Source of the DNA: Symbiodinium natans
Lineage: Eukaryota; Sar; Dinophyceae; Suessiales; Symbiodiniaceae
Reading direction: 5' to 3'
Assembly: GCA_905221605.1 (NCBI GenBank)
Contig: CAJNDS010000694.1
Coordinates: 1-64,000, forward strand
DNA length: 64,000 nt
The translations under genes and the position numbers were made by a program. Positions within the stretch are counted from its first letter, which is position 1; each line of letters opens with the position of its first letter. Below are positions 10,187-20,776 of this stretch, piece by piece. The notes under the pieces were generated by a model. That model did not search any database and was not told the DNA's origin. It worked only from the letters and a program-made list of their open reading frames with translations.

Positions 10187-11968
10187 TCACTGCGATTCTG
10201 GAGGCGAAATCCCACCGAGAAACAGCTTGCCGTCCTTGAACCAGCCGTTTTCCTGCCTACCATCGGCATGCTTCAAGAGCCCTGGGCCGTGGAACTGGTC
10301 ATAGGCAAACTCGCCAACATACTGCGCACCATCAGGCATCGTGAGGCGCCCCTGACCATGATACTGCCCCCGAAAAAACTGGCCTGTGTAGCGTTCACCA
10401 CCGGGAAACTCCAGAATGCCATCCCCGTCGAACAGGGCCTGCTTGAACGTTCCCCGGTACTCCTTGCCACTGACCTCCTTCAGCCAGCCTTCACCCTCGT
10501 ACTGGCCATCGACGAGGTGGCCCAGGAACCAGGAGCCGTCAGAGGACTCAAGAATGCCATGACCGTGATGGAGCTCACCATCCTTAAACCGACCCCTAGA
10601 CTGCTCACCGCAAGCATGGGTCAAGGTCCCCGGGCCATGGTAGTGGCCGCGCGCAAACTCGCCGACGTACATGGTTTTCCTTGTATTCCCGGTAGCACTC
10701 TTGAGTGTCAGGCGGCCGTGGCCATGATAGTGGCCGTCGATGAAGTGGCCTTCATACTCATGTTTCCCGGCGGCATCTGTGTAGGTCAAGCGGCCCTGAC
10801 CATGGTATTGACCCGACCGCCGCTGTCCTGCATACTCAAGGCCTGTGAGAGGCTGCTTCACATCATCGAAGCTGTCATGGTGGCCATGGGCATAGTCTTT
10901 CGCCCCCACAGCCCTGTAGATCTTGTTAACATAGACCTTGGCGGAATGCTCGTTGTGTGCTGCCATGAGCCCCCCCCATTCCAAAACCCCATAGTAGGTG
11001 TCAGGGACAGAATCGTCCTGAGGCCGCTCATGTCCAAGAAGCTTCTTGGCATTGGCACGGCCAATGGTCTCATAGCCACCACCAGGAACCAAGAGACGCG
11101 TGGTGCAGATCGGCGCGTAGACACCAAGACCCATATCTTGCTTTAGCAACATCCGAAAATCCACGGGCGCTCCGCCAAGGTCAAGGAGCTTGGACACAGT
11201 CCAAGGGACCCGGTCCACCAAACGTTGGACGAAGTCCAAGTTGCCTGGCAGTCGGGGCACGAGGTCATTATTCCGAACATAGTTGGTGCAGCGACGCTCC
11301 ATCCATTGCAGCGCCTGGGCTTGTGCTAGCACAACACCGGCGGCGGCATCACCGTTCTCCGTGTGAATCTGCTGATGACTTGTGGGGCTGAATGGCTGCG
11401 GGGCTGCCACGGTGATGCATTGCAGCCCGGAGAGGAGCTTGCTGGCTTTGGGATCCTCCCACAGCTTGTGGTCCGTGTAGGCCACCAAAGCCGCCACTTG
11501 GGCCAAGGCCCCGCCCAAGCTGTGGCCAGTAAACAGGATGGCATCTAAGCCTTTACCAGAGGCCTCCTGAATGATGGCTGACCTCAGCCTGTTGACATAT
11601 TCTGGGAATGTACTTGCCGCCTTCCAGCCGGCATGTACACCAAGGCCGATGCTCTTGAACTTGTCATAGTCCGGCAAAGCCCCAGCGTTGGCAATCCAGT
11701 CGCGTGCCGTTGTAGTCCCACGGAAGGTCACGGCGAGAACTCGGTACCACTCCTCCTCTCCCTGCAGCTCTACAAAGAGGCTGTCACAACGCATGCTGGA
11801 CAATCCTGTGGGCTCGATGCGGGCTGCGAGGGTGTATGAGACGTTGACTCTGGATTCGTTGATGTCGATCCAGGGTGGCAAGACGTCCACCGTGGGCTCC
11901 CCATCGTAGATCCACTCGGCCAGGCGGGCCGCAAGGGCATGAAAAGCAGCTACGACAATGGGCCTCAT
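10187..11968 (-). CDS. Class-3 lipase fused to C-terminal MORN repeats
   Basis: A 593-residue protein on the minus strand. The N-terminal 350 residues form a fungal-lipase-like (class 3) alpha/beta-hydrolase: nucleophile elbow GHSLGG near residue 150, a DLVPRLP segment holding the likely catalytic Asp, and His in AHNEHSAKVY. All three triad positions are present, so it is probably an active acyl-hydrolase. From about residue 377 to the end there are eight to nine MORN repeats (YxGxFxxGxxHGxGxL pattern), which in other proteins bind membranes or phosphoinositides. I chose the ATG at 11968; the frame is open 42 codons-worth of bases further upstream but only through a TTG, and an AG that could accept trans-splicing lies near 12027. 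Single exon, intact, surrounded by telomeric repeats. No signal peptide is obvious. The lipase substrate is unknown; a membrane-docked lipase is my inference. Confidence 0.9.
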   Translation of the reverse strand: MRPIVVAAFHALAARLAEWIYDGEPTVDVLPPWIDINESRVNVSYTLAARIEPTGLSSMRCDSLFVELQGEEEWYRVLAVTFRGTTTARDWIANAGALPDYDKFKSIGLGVHAGWKAASTFPEYVNRLRSAIIQEASGKGLDAILFTGHSLGGALAQVAALVAYTDHKLWEDPKASKLLSGLQCITVAAPQPFSPTSHQQIHTENGDAAAGVVLAQAQALQWMERRCTNYVRNNDLVPRLPGNLDFVQRLVDRVPWTVSKLLDLGGAPVDFRMLLKQDMGLGVYAPICTTRLLVPGGGYETIGRANAKKLLGHERPQDDSVPDTYYGVLEWGGLMAAHNEHSAKVYVNKIYRAVGAKDYAHGHHDSFDDVKQPLTGLEYAGQRRSGQYHGQGRLTYTDAAGKHEYEGHFIDGHYHGHGRLTLKSATGNTRKTMYVGEFARGHYHGPGTLTHACGEQSRGRFKDGELHHGHGILESSDGSWFLGHLVDGQYEGEGWLKEVSGKEYRGTFKQALFDGDGILEFPGGERYTGQFFRGQYHGQGRLTMPDGAQYVGEFAYDQFHGPGLLKHADGRQENGWFKDGKLFLGGISPPESQ

Positions 11969-12914
11969 GGTGATGAGACTGCAGCCCTGTGCCCTCGACC
12001 TGAGCCTCAAATCCCACTCAGACTGGCAGGTTCTTGATGCGAACTACTTCAGGTACCAGGGGAACACCTTAAGCCACACCCCTGCAAAAAAAACGGCAGC
12101 TTCACTGGGAGAATGAGGAAGTCGTCTTTACAGGACTCACCACGCACACGAACATCTGAGCCTTTCAAGGGACGCTATCCCGGCTTGCCTGCGTCAGCTA
12201 CAATCCTTTTAACGCTTCCCGTGTCATTCAAAGGTCATCACGGCCTTTTTCGGGAACATCTACCGGGAGTCACAACAGAAACCCCAAATCACGGGCACGG
12301 AAAAAACCGGACCCGTCCAGCTACCCTAAACCCTAAACCCTAAACCCTAAACCCCTGGGAACTTGGCTGGTCTTCAGCGTGGAAAGGTTCTCGAGCACAT
12401 CCTGCCAAGGCTCGGAGTTGCCCGTACTCTGGATTTCGAACATCAGATGCAAACCAGATTTCGCTTCTTCGGGTCTTTGGGGTTTGGGGTTTAGGGTTTG
12501 GGGTTTGGGGTTTAGGGTTGGGTTTAGGCTTTGGGGTTTAGGGTTTAGGGTTTGGGGTTTAGGGTTTAGGGTTCAGGGTTTAGGGTTTAGGGTTTTTTGG
12601 GTCTCTCATAGCAGCACTTCGAGCCCACAGGGCTATCAGGACAACAGCGAACGCCACGCAACGAGTGCAAAGCCCTAAGCCCCTAGCTCCGCGCCCCCGC
12701 TCAGCCCAATGCAACCATGGACCCTGAGCTAGGACCCTGCGTCCTTTACACCAGCAACTCTCAACCCCAAACCCCTGAAGCCTCAGCCTCAACCCTAACC
12801 CCCGAAACCCCTTACTTGAAGCCTCAACCCCAAAACCGCTCAACCCTCAACCATACAAACCCAAACAGCCCCCCTAAACCCTAAACCCTAAACCCTAAAC
12901 CCCCACCCCTTAAA

Positions 12915-13006
12915 GTGGGCCCCTTGGCGACCTTCAGGCTGCTGGTGTCCACCGAGAAGGTGGGCTTGGCATCCTTCTGGGAAGGGCTCACCTCTTCGGG
13001 GCGCTG
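12915..13006 (-). CDS. Exon-like island
   Basis: After AACCAAG the minus strand reads QRPEEVSPSQKDAKPTFSVD and then TSSLKVAKGPT, open throughout. It lies between two CCCTAAA tracts. Function unknown. Confidence 0.45.
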
Positions 13007-13208
13007 CTTGGTTGCATTCGGAATTTCCATCCTTTGGGTTCATTCGGGGCAACCCTAAACCCTAAACCCTAAACCCTAAACCCTAAACCCTAAACCCTAA
13101 ACCCTAAACCCATTTCGAAACATTCGGGGGCGTTCTGCTTTAGGATTTTGGGGTTCGGCTGAAGGGACGTGGGATGGAGGATTGGGGGGGAGGCCTATGT
13201 GCAGGCAG

Positions 13209-13355
13209 GGCATCTACATGGAGGAGGCAGCAACCCGGCTCCGGGAGCCCAAAATCGCCATAAAGACGCTGCAAGACGTGCATCCCGTGCCTGGAGTGTC
13301 TTTGCCAGCCCGCAGACCTTCTTGCGACGTCAGGAGCAGGACTTCGATTGGCTGA
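13209..13355 (+). CDS. Plus-strand exon-like island ending in a stop
   Basis: After CAGGCAG the plus strand reads GIYMEEAATRLREPKIAIKT, continues for 48 codons and ends at TGA (13353-13355). The length, charged helical start and terminal stop suggest a last exon. It is followed after about 15 bases by the longest telomeric array in the window. Function unknown. Confidence 0.45.
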   Translation, partial: GIYMEEAATRLREPKIAIKTLQDVHPVPGVSLPARRPSCDVRSRTSIG

Positions 13356-13368
13356 ATGTTGCGGGTAT

Positions 13369-13646
13369 AGGGTTTAGGGTTTAGGGTTTAGGGTTTAGGG
13401 TTTGGGGTTTGGGGTTTAGGGTTTAGGGTTTAGGGTTTAGGGTTTAGGGTTTGGGGTTTAGGGTTTAGGGTTTAGGGTTTAGGGTTTAGGGTTTAGGGTT
13501 TAGGGTTTAGGGTTTAGGGTTTAGGGTTTAGGGTTTAGGGTTTAGGGTTTAGGGTTTAGGGTTTAGGGTTTAGGGTTTAGGGTTTAGGGTTTAGGGTTTA
13601 GGGTTTAGGGTTTAGGGTTTAGGGTTTAGGGTTTAGGGTTTAGGGC
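13369..13646 (+). repeat. Longest pure TTTAGGG array
   Basis: About forty TTTAGGG units with only a few TTTGGGG variants near the left end. The purity over 200 bp implies recent origin or ongoing homogenisation. Confidence 0.97.
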
Positions 13647-13837
13647 AGGGGGGAGGGGTTCCAGGGGTTCCAGGTGTCCTTCGGCCGAGTCAGACCGCAG
13701 CTTGCGACGCGTTCTCCCTCCAACTACAGCCTCGCCGAAGTCGGCACTCATAACCCTAAACCCTAAACCCTAAATCCTAAACCCTAAACCCTAAACCCTA
13801 AATCCTAAACCCTAAACCCCAAACCCTAAACCCCAGA

Positions 13838-13924
13838 TCGAAACAGTGAAGGACCGAAATCCGCCCTCTGCGGCTCCCGGCCCCCTCCAACTTGAGCGTG
13901 GCTTCCTGCAGCTGCTGCGTGGAC
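13838..13924 (-). CDS. Exon-like island
   Basis: After a TCCCAG border the minus strand reads STQQLQEATLKLEGAGSRRG and then RISVLHCFD. It has the look of a coiled or helical region followed by a strand. The opposite strand is also open, so the strand choice rests on the AG border and composition. Function unknown. Confidence 0.4.
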
Positions 13925-14394
13925 CTGGGATTGCGGAAAGCGCAGGATGCGAAGGGGTTTAGGGTTTAGGGTTCAGGGTTTCGGGTTCAGGGTTTAGGGT
14001 TTAGGGTTTAGGGTCTAGGGTTTAGGGTTTGGGGTTCGGGGTTTAGGGTTTAGGGTTTAGGGCTTAGGGCTTAGGGCTTATAGGGCTTTAAGGCTTCGAG
14101 TTTAGGGGTTTCAGTCGTTTGCTTTGTCAATCGTTTCGGGCGGGCAAGCTACATGAGGGCGCTCGATTCACGAGGGCAGCGAGTTTCATCCAGGGGGTTT
14201 GGGCGTCTGGTCTCGACCCTCAACCAGAACATCCCGAATGCCAAGCCCGGAACCCCCGTAAAAGGGGACTTCAATCAAGGATAAACTCAGATTTGTGTTT
14301 TGTGTGTGCATACACCATGCAAAAAAACTAAATTGCACTGTGTTTGAATGAGATTGTTTCTGGTATTTAAACACTACAACTTATGTAGTATTGA

Positions 14395-14506
14395 TTGGGA
14401 TGTTCCTCCTTCTACTACCAGTCCTTCACCGGATGATAATAAAAAGGTACTACCATCCCTACTACCATCCCTACTAAGAGCTGGTAGTATAAGAGGAGCA
14501 TCCCAA
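14395..14506. mobile_element. 112-bp MITE with 8-bp target duplication
   Basis: Inverted ends TTGGGATGTTCCTCC (14395-) and GGAGCATCCCAA (-14506) match over about 26 bases with a few changes, and the element is flanked on both sides by the exact 8-mer AGTATTGA (14387-14394 and 14507-14514). An 8-bp duplication is typical of hAT-type transposition, although these ends are not classical hAT termini. No coding capacity. A diverged relative sits at 18255-18359. Confidence 0.8.
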
Positions 14507-14547
14507 AGTATTGAGTTCCAATACATCGTAATTTGAATGCGGTTGTT

Positions 14548-14655
14548 ATATGGGTGGTTGTCAAAATTATGATTCCTCTTGGGGTACTTTAAATAGTAGG
14601 TGCCGTAATATATTAGGAACCCCAAAGGCACCATAATTTTGACAACCACCCATAT
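14548..14655. mobile_element. 108-bp snap-back inverted repeat
   Basis: Perfect 24-base inverted arms (14548-14571 and 14632-14655, beginning ATATGGGTGGTTGTC) enclose a further imperfect palindrome, so the whole segment can fold into one long hairpin. No flanking duplication could be found. It could be a fold-back MITE or a small-RNA precursor-like element. Confidence 0.7.
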
Positions 14656-14674
14656 GAAAAGATGAGCCCGTAAA

Positions 14675-14752
14675 CTGCCCAGGCCGTGACTGCTCGCTGA
14701 GGCTCTTCTCCTCAGAGGCCAGGGTCATCCCGGCCACCTGCACGTAGGCTCT
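14675..14752 (-). CDS. Exon-like island
   Basis: The minus strand reads AYVQVAGMTLASEEKSLSEQ and then SRPGQ without stops just left of a telomeric array. Protein-like composition; function unknown. Confidence 0.45.
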
Positions 14753-15055
14753 CGGTATAGGGCGCAGGGTTTTAGGGTTTGGGGTTTAGGTTTAGGGTTT
14801 AGGGTTTAGGGTTTAGGGTTTAGGGTTTAGGGTTTAGGGTTTAGGGTTTAGGGCGCAGGGTTTTAGGGTTTGGGGTTTAAGGTTTGGGCTTTAGGGTTGA
14901 GGCTGAGGAACTTGGACTGGGTTGCCATCATAAGTGCAATGCCAGGTGTCAGATACACCCCCAATTCAGGTGTAGGGCGTTTTAGGGCTTAGGGTTTAGG
15001 GTTTAGGCCCTAAACCCTAAACCCTAAACCCTAAACCCTAAACCCTAAACCCTCG

Positions 15056-15153
15056 GTTCTATCGATCTCGCGGCTCCGGGCCTCTTCCCCGTTCATCTCG
15101 CCGATGACGAAGGTGTGACTCACATCTGAGCCGTGGGGGAAGCAGCTCTCAAT
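15056..15153 (-). CDS. Exon-like island
   Basis: After a TCCAG border the minus strand reads IESCFPHGSDVSHTFVIGEM, then NGEEARSREIDRT. This is one of the most convincing islands: balanced composition, alternating strand and helix character, no stops, CCCTAAA tracts on both sides. Function unknown. Confidence 0.5.
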
Positions 15154-18065
15154 CTGGATCCCTAAACCCTAAACCCTAAACCCTACACCTTATGCAGCTC
15201 TAGACCCTTGACCCCCGAAGCCCCTAAACCCTTAAACCTCAAACCCCTTAAACCCCCTTAACCCCCCCTAAATCCCAACCCAAAACCCTAAACACTAAAC
15301 GAACCCTTAAGCCCTTGAGCCCTAAACCCCAAGCAACAGCGTCTTTAAACCCTAAACCCGAAACCGCATAAACCGTAAACCCTATAGCCCTAAACCCTTA
15401 ACCCGTAGCCCTAAACCCCAAACGCAGGAATCCCAAACGTTAACGTCAAAGGCTTAGGGTTTAGGGAAGCAGCTGTGCCAGCTGTGGGTGCAGCGCTTTG
15501 GGGCTTCGAGGCTCATTTTTGGAGGGATCTTGTGGCCCGACCGAGGAGCCCTCAACCTAAGCCCGAAACCTTAAGCCCACCCTAAACCCTAAACCCTAAA
15601 CCCTAAACCCTAAACCCTGAGTGGGGTTGAGGGTTGAATGGTTCAGGGAGCTCCCTATCCTCCTGCTCCCGGCCGAGGCGGGGGCTCTCGCATTGGAAGT
15701 CCAGGAAGGTCCCTTGGGAGGCCCCACTAAGCCGATCATGGTCTCTTGAGCCTGGGTCCCCCTAAGCCCTAAACCCTAAACCCTAAACCCTAAACCCTGA
15801 ACCCTAAACCCTAAACCCTAAACCCCAAAAAGCTTGGGGTTTAGGGTCTCGAGCCTATGGTGGCTTGCGTGAACTTGTCTGCATCCGTCAAGGCCTACAA
15901 AGGACCGGGCATGGGAGTGAGCTCAGAGTCCGCGGTGTAGGCTGTTGAGTCTTCCAGACCCTTCAGTAGCCCTGAAATGCCCTGTCAGATCCCCCTCACC
16001 GAGTCCAAGGGGCTTCTCTTGTGACGCAGGGTGATGTGCTGGTTGATCTGGCGAGGGACCAAACCTAAACCCTCAACCCTAGACCCTACACCCTAAACCG
16101 TAAACCCTAAACCCTAAACCGCAAACCCTAAACCCTTGAGGGGAGAGGCATTCAGCCACCCTGAATCTGGAAGGTTGATGTTGTAAAGCTGTCTCTTGGG
16201 GCTCAGACTCCAGGCGGAGCTAAGAAAGTCGCCTGGTTTCATTCAGGTCAACATCAAGGGGCAGCTACGACATCTCCGGGCCTTTGCAAAAGCAGCTTTG
16301 TTGCCTTTACTTCGGCACCCGAGCGGCGGAAGCTCTTCACACGTCGACTCTAGATGCCTAGATATGTCCACTTCACCCCAGCTTTCAATACCCTAAACCC
16401 TCCCCCCCCTCACTCCCGCCACCCTTTACAAACCCTGAACCCTTATCTGCTGGGACCCTAAACCCTGAACCCAACACCCTTAACCCTAAACCCTGAACCC
16501 TAAAGCCTAAACCCTAAACCCTGAACCCTAAACCCTGAACCGCGAATAAACCCCAGGGGGGCACCCGAAGCACCAGGTCCGTGGTGCCCGCCGCCTTTGG
16601 CGAGCTGGGCACCTCTGAGACCTCCACTGGAGGGGAGGGGGAGAAGGAAAGGGGTAATGAGGGGGGTTTCAGGGTTTCTATGGGTTTCGGGCGGGGAGTT
16701 TAGGATACTAGAGGCTTTCAGCAGGGTTCGAGGCTTTAGGGATCGGGCTCGGGCTCTCAGAATCTGTACGTGGAGCCGGTTGCTAGAGGAGGCAGGGAGT
16801 GACACGCAGCCTGATGAAAAGCATTGAAAAGCGCTGAATCCCGCAGTCCCCCAAAACAACTTGGGACTTTGGGGCCCAGGGCTTCGTCAACATCAACGCT
16901 TGAATCCGTATTCCCATCAATCAGAATCCTCGCACTCAATGTCGACTACAAACCAGTTGCCTTCCCATTGCCATCCACCACCGTGATGGCCTGACGCTCT
17001 CAAACAGGCTGCAGGAGTCAAGTTTTTGAGGCACCTTGCTTATACGGAAGGAAAAAAGGCAGGAACACACACCGCAGCCAACTGCGATGATGTTGCCTTC
17101 CGGCACCCCTGAAAAGAGGGAAGCCCTTCCCAACAGCCGGGAATACCGAACCACAAGGGCTCCCAAACCCGAAAAACCCTTGAACCTGAATCCCTAAACC
17201 CTAACCCTAAACCCTAAACCCTAAACCCTAAATCCTAAACCCTAAACCCTAAACCCTTGAACACTCTTCCCAAAAATTCAGGTGCACAGAGCTCCCGGCC
17301 TTCTCTGAGATCAGGAGCTTCGGCGCCTGCGTGTCGCCCTGACCTGCAGGAGCTTCCGGGTGTTTCCATCTCTCCCTCGACCCTAAACCCCAAACCCCAA
17401 ACCCTAAACCCTAAACCCGAAACCCTAAACCCCAAACCCTAAACCCTAAACCCGAAACCCCAAACCCGAAACCCGACTCCCTAAACCCTAGACCCCACTC
17501 TCTCCAAACCCTAAAGACCCTAATAACGCCAGACCCGGGGGTGCCTGGGGTGCCTCAGCTGAGAGGAGAACAGGCTGAGGGCCGCACCGAGCATACCATC
17601 TGCGTAGCCGAGGCCCCACTCGTCGAAGACGCCGACGACGGGGTTCCTGCTCCGAGGCTCTTTGGCTTTGGGGCTTTAGGGTTTCGAGGGTTTTTTCTTT
17701 TTAGGGTTTTAGGCTTTTCGGGCCTGAGAGTTTTTGGGGGGGTTTAGGGTTTTAGGGGTTTTGGGGATGAGGGGATAAGGGTGTTAAGGGCCCTAAGTCC
17801 TGAAGCCCTGAAAGCCGAGGCCTCCATGAGGTCGGCTCAAGGTCCCCTGTTATGAGCGCTTTTTTCAGTAGGACCTCGTGTTTCAGGGTTAAACCCCAAA
17901 CCCCAAACCCTAAACCCTAAACCCTAAACATCGCCACCAGAGTGAGGGTTTCGGGTTCAGTGTTTAGGGCTTTAGGCTTGGGGTTCTAGGGTTTAGTGTT
18001 TAGGGTTTAGGGTTTCGGGTTTAGGGTTTGGGGTTTAGGGTTTAGGGTTTGGGGTTAAAACTCTG

Positions 18066-18119
18066 CACTCCATGCGCCTTCCGCCGTCGTCGTGGATGAC
18101 GGCGCTGAAGCGCCGCGAC
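18066..18119 (-). CDS. Exon-like island
   Basis: After CGGCAG the minus strand reads SRRFSAVIHDDGGRRMECR. It is short but protein-like, with TTTAGGG tracts on both sides. Function unknown. Confidence 0.35.
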
Positions 18120-18254
18120 CTGCCGGCTCCGTCCACACCTTGACTGGGCTTCCGTTCGCATCTTGGAGGGGGGTCGCGGTTTAGGGTTGAGGGTTTGCTT
18201 AGGGCTTAGGGTTTAGGCTTTCGGGTTTAGGGTTGGGGGGCTTAGGGACCTAGG

Positions 18255-18359
18255 TTGGGATGTTCCCCTTATACTCACAGCTCCTTAATCGGGATCATAG
18301 TACCCCCCCCCCATTAGGATCCCCATTCAGGATTGTTAGTATAAGGGGGCACATCACAA
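18255..18359. mobile_element. MITE relative of the 14.4-kb element
   Basis: Ends TTGGGATGTTCC and the inverted GGGGGCACATCACAA match the termini of the 14395-14506 element. Flanks GACCTAGG and GGCTTAGG agree at six of eight positions, consistent with a decayed 8-bp target duplication. Confidence 0.6.
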
Positions 18360-18769
18360 GGCTTAGGCGTTCGGGAGGCTCTAGAATGGTTTGGGCTTTG
18401 AGGCTTGAGACAAGCCTTGAAAAGGGGCCTCAATATAGCCAAAGCCATACACGCATACTCTAGGGCTCTGGATAGAACACAGAGGAGCTGTGTGCCACAG
18501 CTTGGCTCTAGAAATGCGCAACCTGAGGCCCACACCGGAGGCCGACACACAAATGGCCTGCGGCAACAAAAAGCTTACAGGCTTGAAGCGGCAAGCCCCC
18601 CATGAGGCTCATTGCCTGACAATGGGCCACCGGATCAACCTGCGGAACCCTCAACCCTAAACCCTAAACCCTAAACCTATAAACCCTAAACCCTGAACAC
18701 ATGTGGCAAGGTTCGTTGCAAACTTCGGGCGTGGCGTTCGTACGCCCCAACCCCCCCAAGCCCCAGGAC

Positions 18770-18861
18770 CCACGAGCTTCGCGGCCTTCTTCCCCGAGGC
18801 GTAGTAGGCGAAGCCACTGCCGTCCGTGTGCCGGAGAACCGCCGACTTGCCATCCGGAAAC
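18770..18861 (-). CDS. Exon-like island, DGSG-x-YY-x-SG motif
   Basis: After CCCAG the minus strand reads FPDGKSAVLRHTDGSGFAYY and then ASGKKAAKLVG. The repeated 'F-P-D-G-K-x-A' and 'D-G-S-G-x-x-Y-Y-x-S-G-x-x-A' pattern resembles the FAM194/ERICH6-type beta-hairpin domain, where YYPSG-like motifs are typical; that naming is inference. A decayed copy of the same exon is at 25617-25703. Confidence 0.55.
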
Positions 18862-18869
18862 CTGGGACG

Positions 18870-19040
18870 TATAGGGTTCAGGGTTTAGGGTTTAGGGTTC
18901 AGGGTTCAGGGTTCAGGGTTCAGGGTTCAGGGTTCAGGGTTTAGGGTTTAGGGTTTAGGGTTTAGGGTTTAGGGTTTAGGGTTTAGGGTTTAGGGTTTAG
19001 GGTTTAGGGTTTAGGGTTTAGGGTTTAGGGTTTAGGGTTG
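18870..19040 (+). repeat. TTCAGGG then TTTAGGG array
   Basis: A block of TTCAGGG units (18890-18945) passes into pure TTTAGGG (to 19037). It is absent from the duplicated copy at 25.7 kb. Confidence 0.95.
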
Positions 19041-19425
19041 AGGTTTTTTGGGGCTGCGCTGGATGGAGAGGTGCAAAGATTCTGCTGAGGCCCCTGCCTC
19101 AGATCCAGCCTGACAGTTGGCAAAGTGTCGAGGCTTCGGGCGAAGGAAAAGAAGAAACCCGGGCCTAGAGCCTAAATTAAGGGTTTAGGGTTACCCTAAA
19201 CCCTAAACCCTAAACCCTAAGCCCTAAGTCCTAAACCCTAACTTCGGGTGAAGGTGTTAAGGTTCGGTCAAGTTACGAGACCTCTACAGCAACAACGCAC
19301 GCAGCCCAAGCCGAGGGCAGCACACATCGTAACCTGCACAAGGCAGGGAAATCTTGACTGAAAGGCGTGATAATAGAATACCAAGGGTTTGGGTTTAGGG
19401 TTTAGGGTGAGTTTAGGGTTTAGGG

Positions 19426-19513
19426 CTTAGGGCTTAGGGCTTAGGGCTTAGGGCTTAGGGCTTAGGGCTTAGGGCTTAGGGCTTAGGGCTTAGGGCTTAG
19501 GGCTTAGGGCTTA
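19426..19513 (+). repeat. Homogenised TTAGGGC variant array
   Basis: Twelve to thirteen perfect copies of GGGCTTA in tandem, in a region where neighbours are TTTAGGG. A single mutated unit has been amplified. Confidence 0.95.
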
Positions 19514-20776
19514 GGGTTTAGGGTTTAGGGTTTAGGTTAGGGTCTAGGGTTTAATGTTTAGGGTACACTCTTGCTGGAAAGCCCAGACCCTAAACACCAA
19601 GCCTATGCGACTGTCAACATGTCGTGGCAAGCTGCACACACGCAGCATGCGCGACCGCAAGAGAAAAATCACAAGACCCCAAGCCCCCAATGCTTCGAAT
19701 TCCTTTCTTCGGTCATCGAAACATGATTTTGCTCTTTCTTCGGCCAACTCAAGCCTTCGAGTCCTAAACCCTAAAGCCTAAACCCTAAATCCTAAACCCT
19801 AAACCCTAAACCCTAAATCCTAAAGTTGCAATATGCTGCAGCCGAGGTGCGCTGCCCCGACGCTTTCGCAGGCATCCCGGCACTACTCAAGGGAGGAGGC
19901 CCTACTCAGCGAAACACCCTTAACCTCCCTGGTGCTTTGGGAACCCTGAACCCTAGCCCTAAACCCTAAACCCCAAACCCTAAACCCCCTCTGGTGCGTT
20001 AGGAACCCCGACTTTGGAAACAAAGTTCCACCTCGTTTTTCTGGGCCCCTCTGAGGCGACCATAACACGCCCCAAAACCCACTGCACCTTCGAGGAAAGC
20101 CCTCCCCACCACCCCCGATGAGCCAAAGCTGCGGTGCTTTCGTTTCAGGCACAGATCCCCCCCAAATCGTCCCCTCAAATCGTCCACCAAAGGACTGCCC
20201 ACTTTTGCCAAAGCTTTGAAGAGGGCCTCATGTTTCTCTGGCATCAGGAGGGTCGGAACTTGCAAAACCCCATGCAACCTTTTCATTGAAGAACGCTGGA
20301 ACGCCCCGTTGTTGGCACACTTTTGGGGGGACAAAGAACCTAGACAAGAAGAATACCGGCAAGAAGTTGCTGCGATCAGCACGGTACAAATCCAGAATCT
20401 TAACAAGACATGACGCTATTGAGGTCCTTTAATCTTCACTGGCGTCTAAAGATTGTGTTGGAAGGTCACCTGTCGCACTCTCAGCACCTGTACGATGTAC
20501 GATTTACAGAAAGACTCCATTGCAAAGAAAGGCTTACATATGCACGACATGCACCAGGCAACGCGAAGGGGCCAACTCCATCTCCCACTTGAACGCGTGG
20601 AACTCTGAAAAAAGAACCTAAACCGCAAGCCTTCAACTCTAAACCCTAAACCCTAAACCGATGCAGCACAGATCTGGTTGGCTTAGAAACAAACACTCTC
20701 AACTGCTGCATCAGTAAATGCATGCCACAGATATCGCAGCAAAGACTCTTTTTGTGCAGCTGCCAGCCACCATAGC

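Larger units (their letters stand above)
18750..20310. repeat. Segmental duplication, copy A (with telomeric tracts)
   Basis: Blocks here recur in the same order at 25.62-26.47 kb: the GCCGTCCGTG exon segment, GAGGTGCAAAGATT, CACACATCG, AGTTGCAAT, GAGCCAAAGCTGCGG and CTGGCATCAGGAGGGTCGGA. Copy A is about 700 bp longer, mostly because it contains telomeric tracts (18870-19040, 19195-19240, 19384-19560, 19763-19825, 19945-19990) that copy B lacks or has only as decayed remnants. Confidence 0.8.

Noticed and set aside
11968-12010. Lipase start at 12010
   Set aside because: The codon there is TTG; the first ATG in frame is at 11968, so the upstream residues are probably untranslated or belong to a spliced leader exon.
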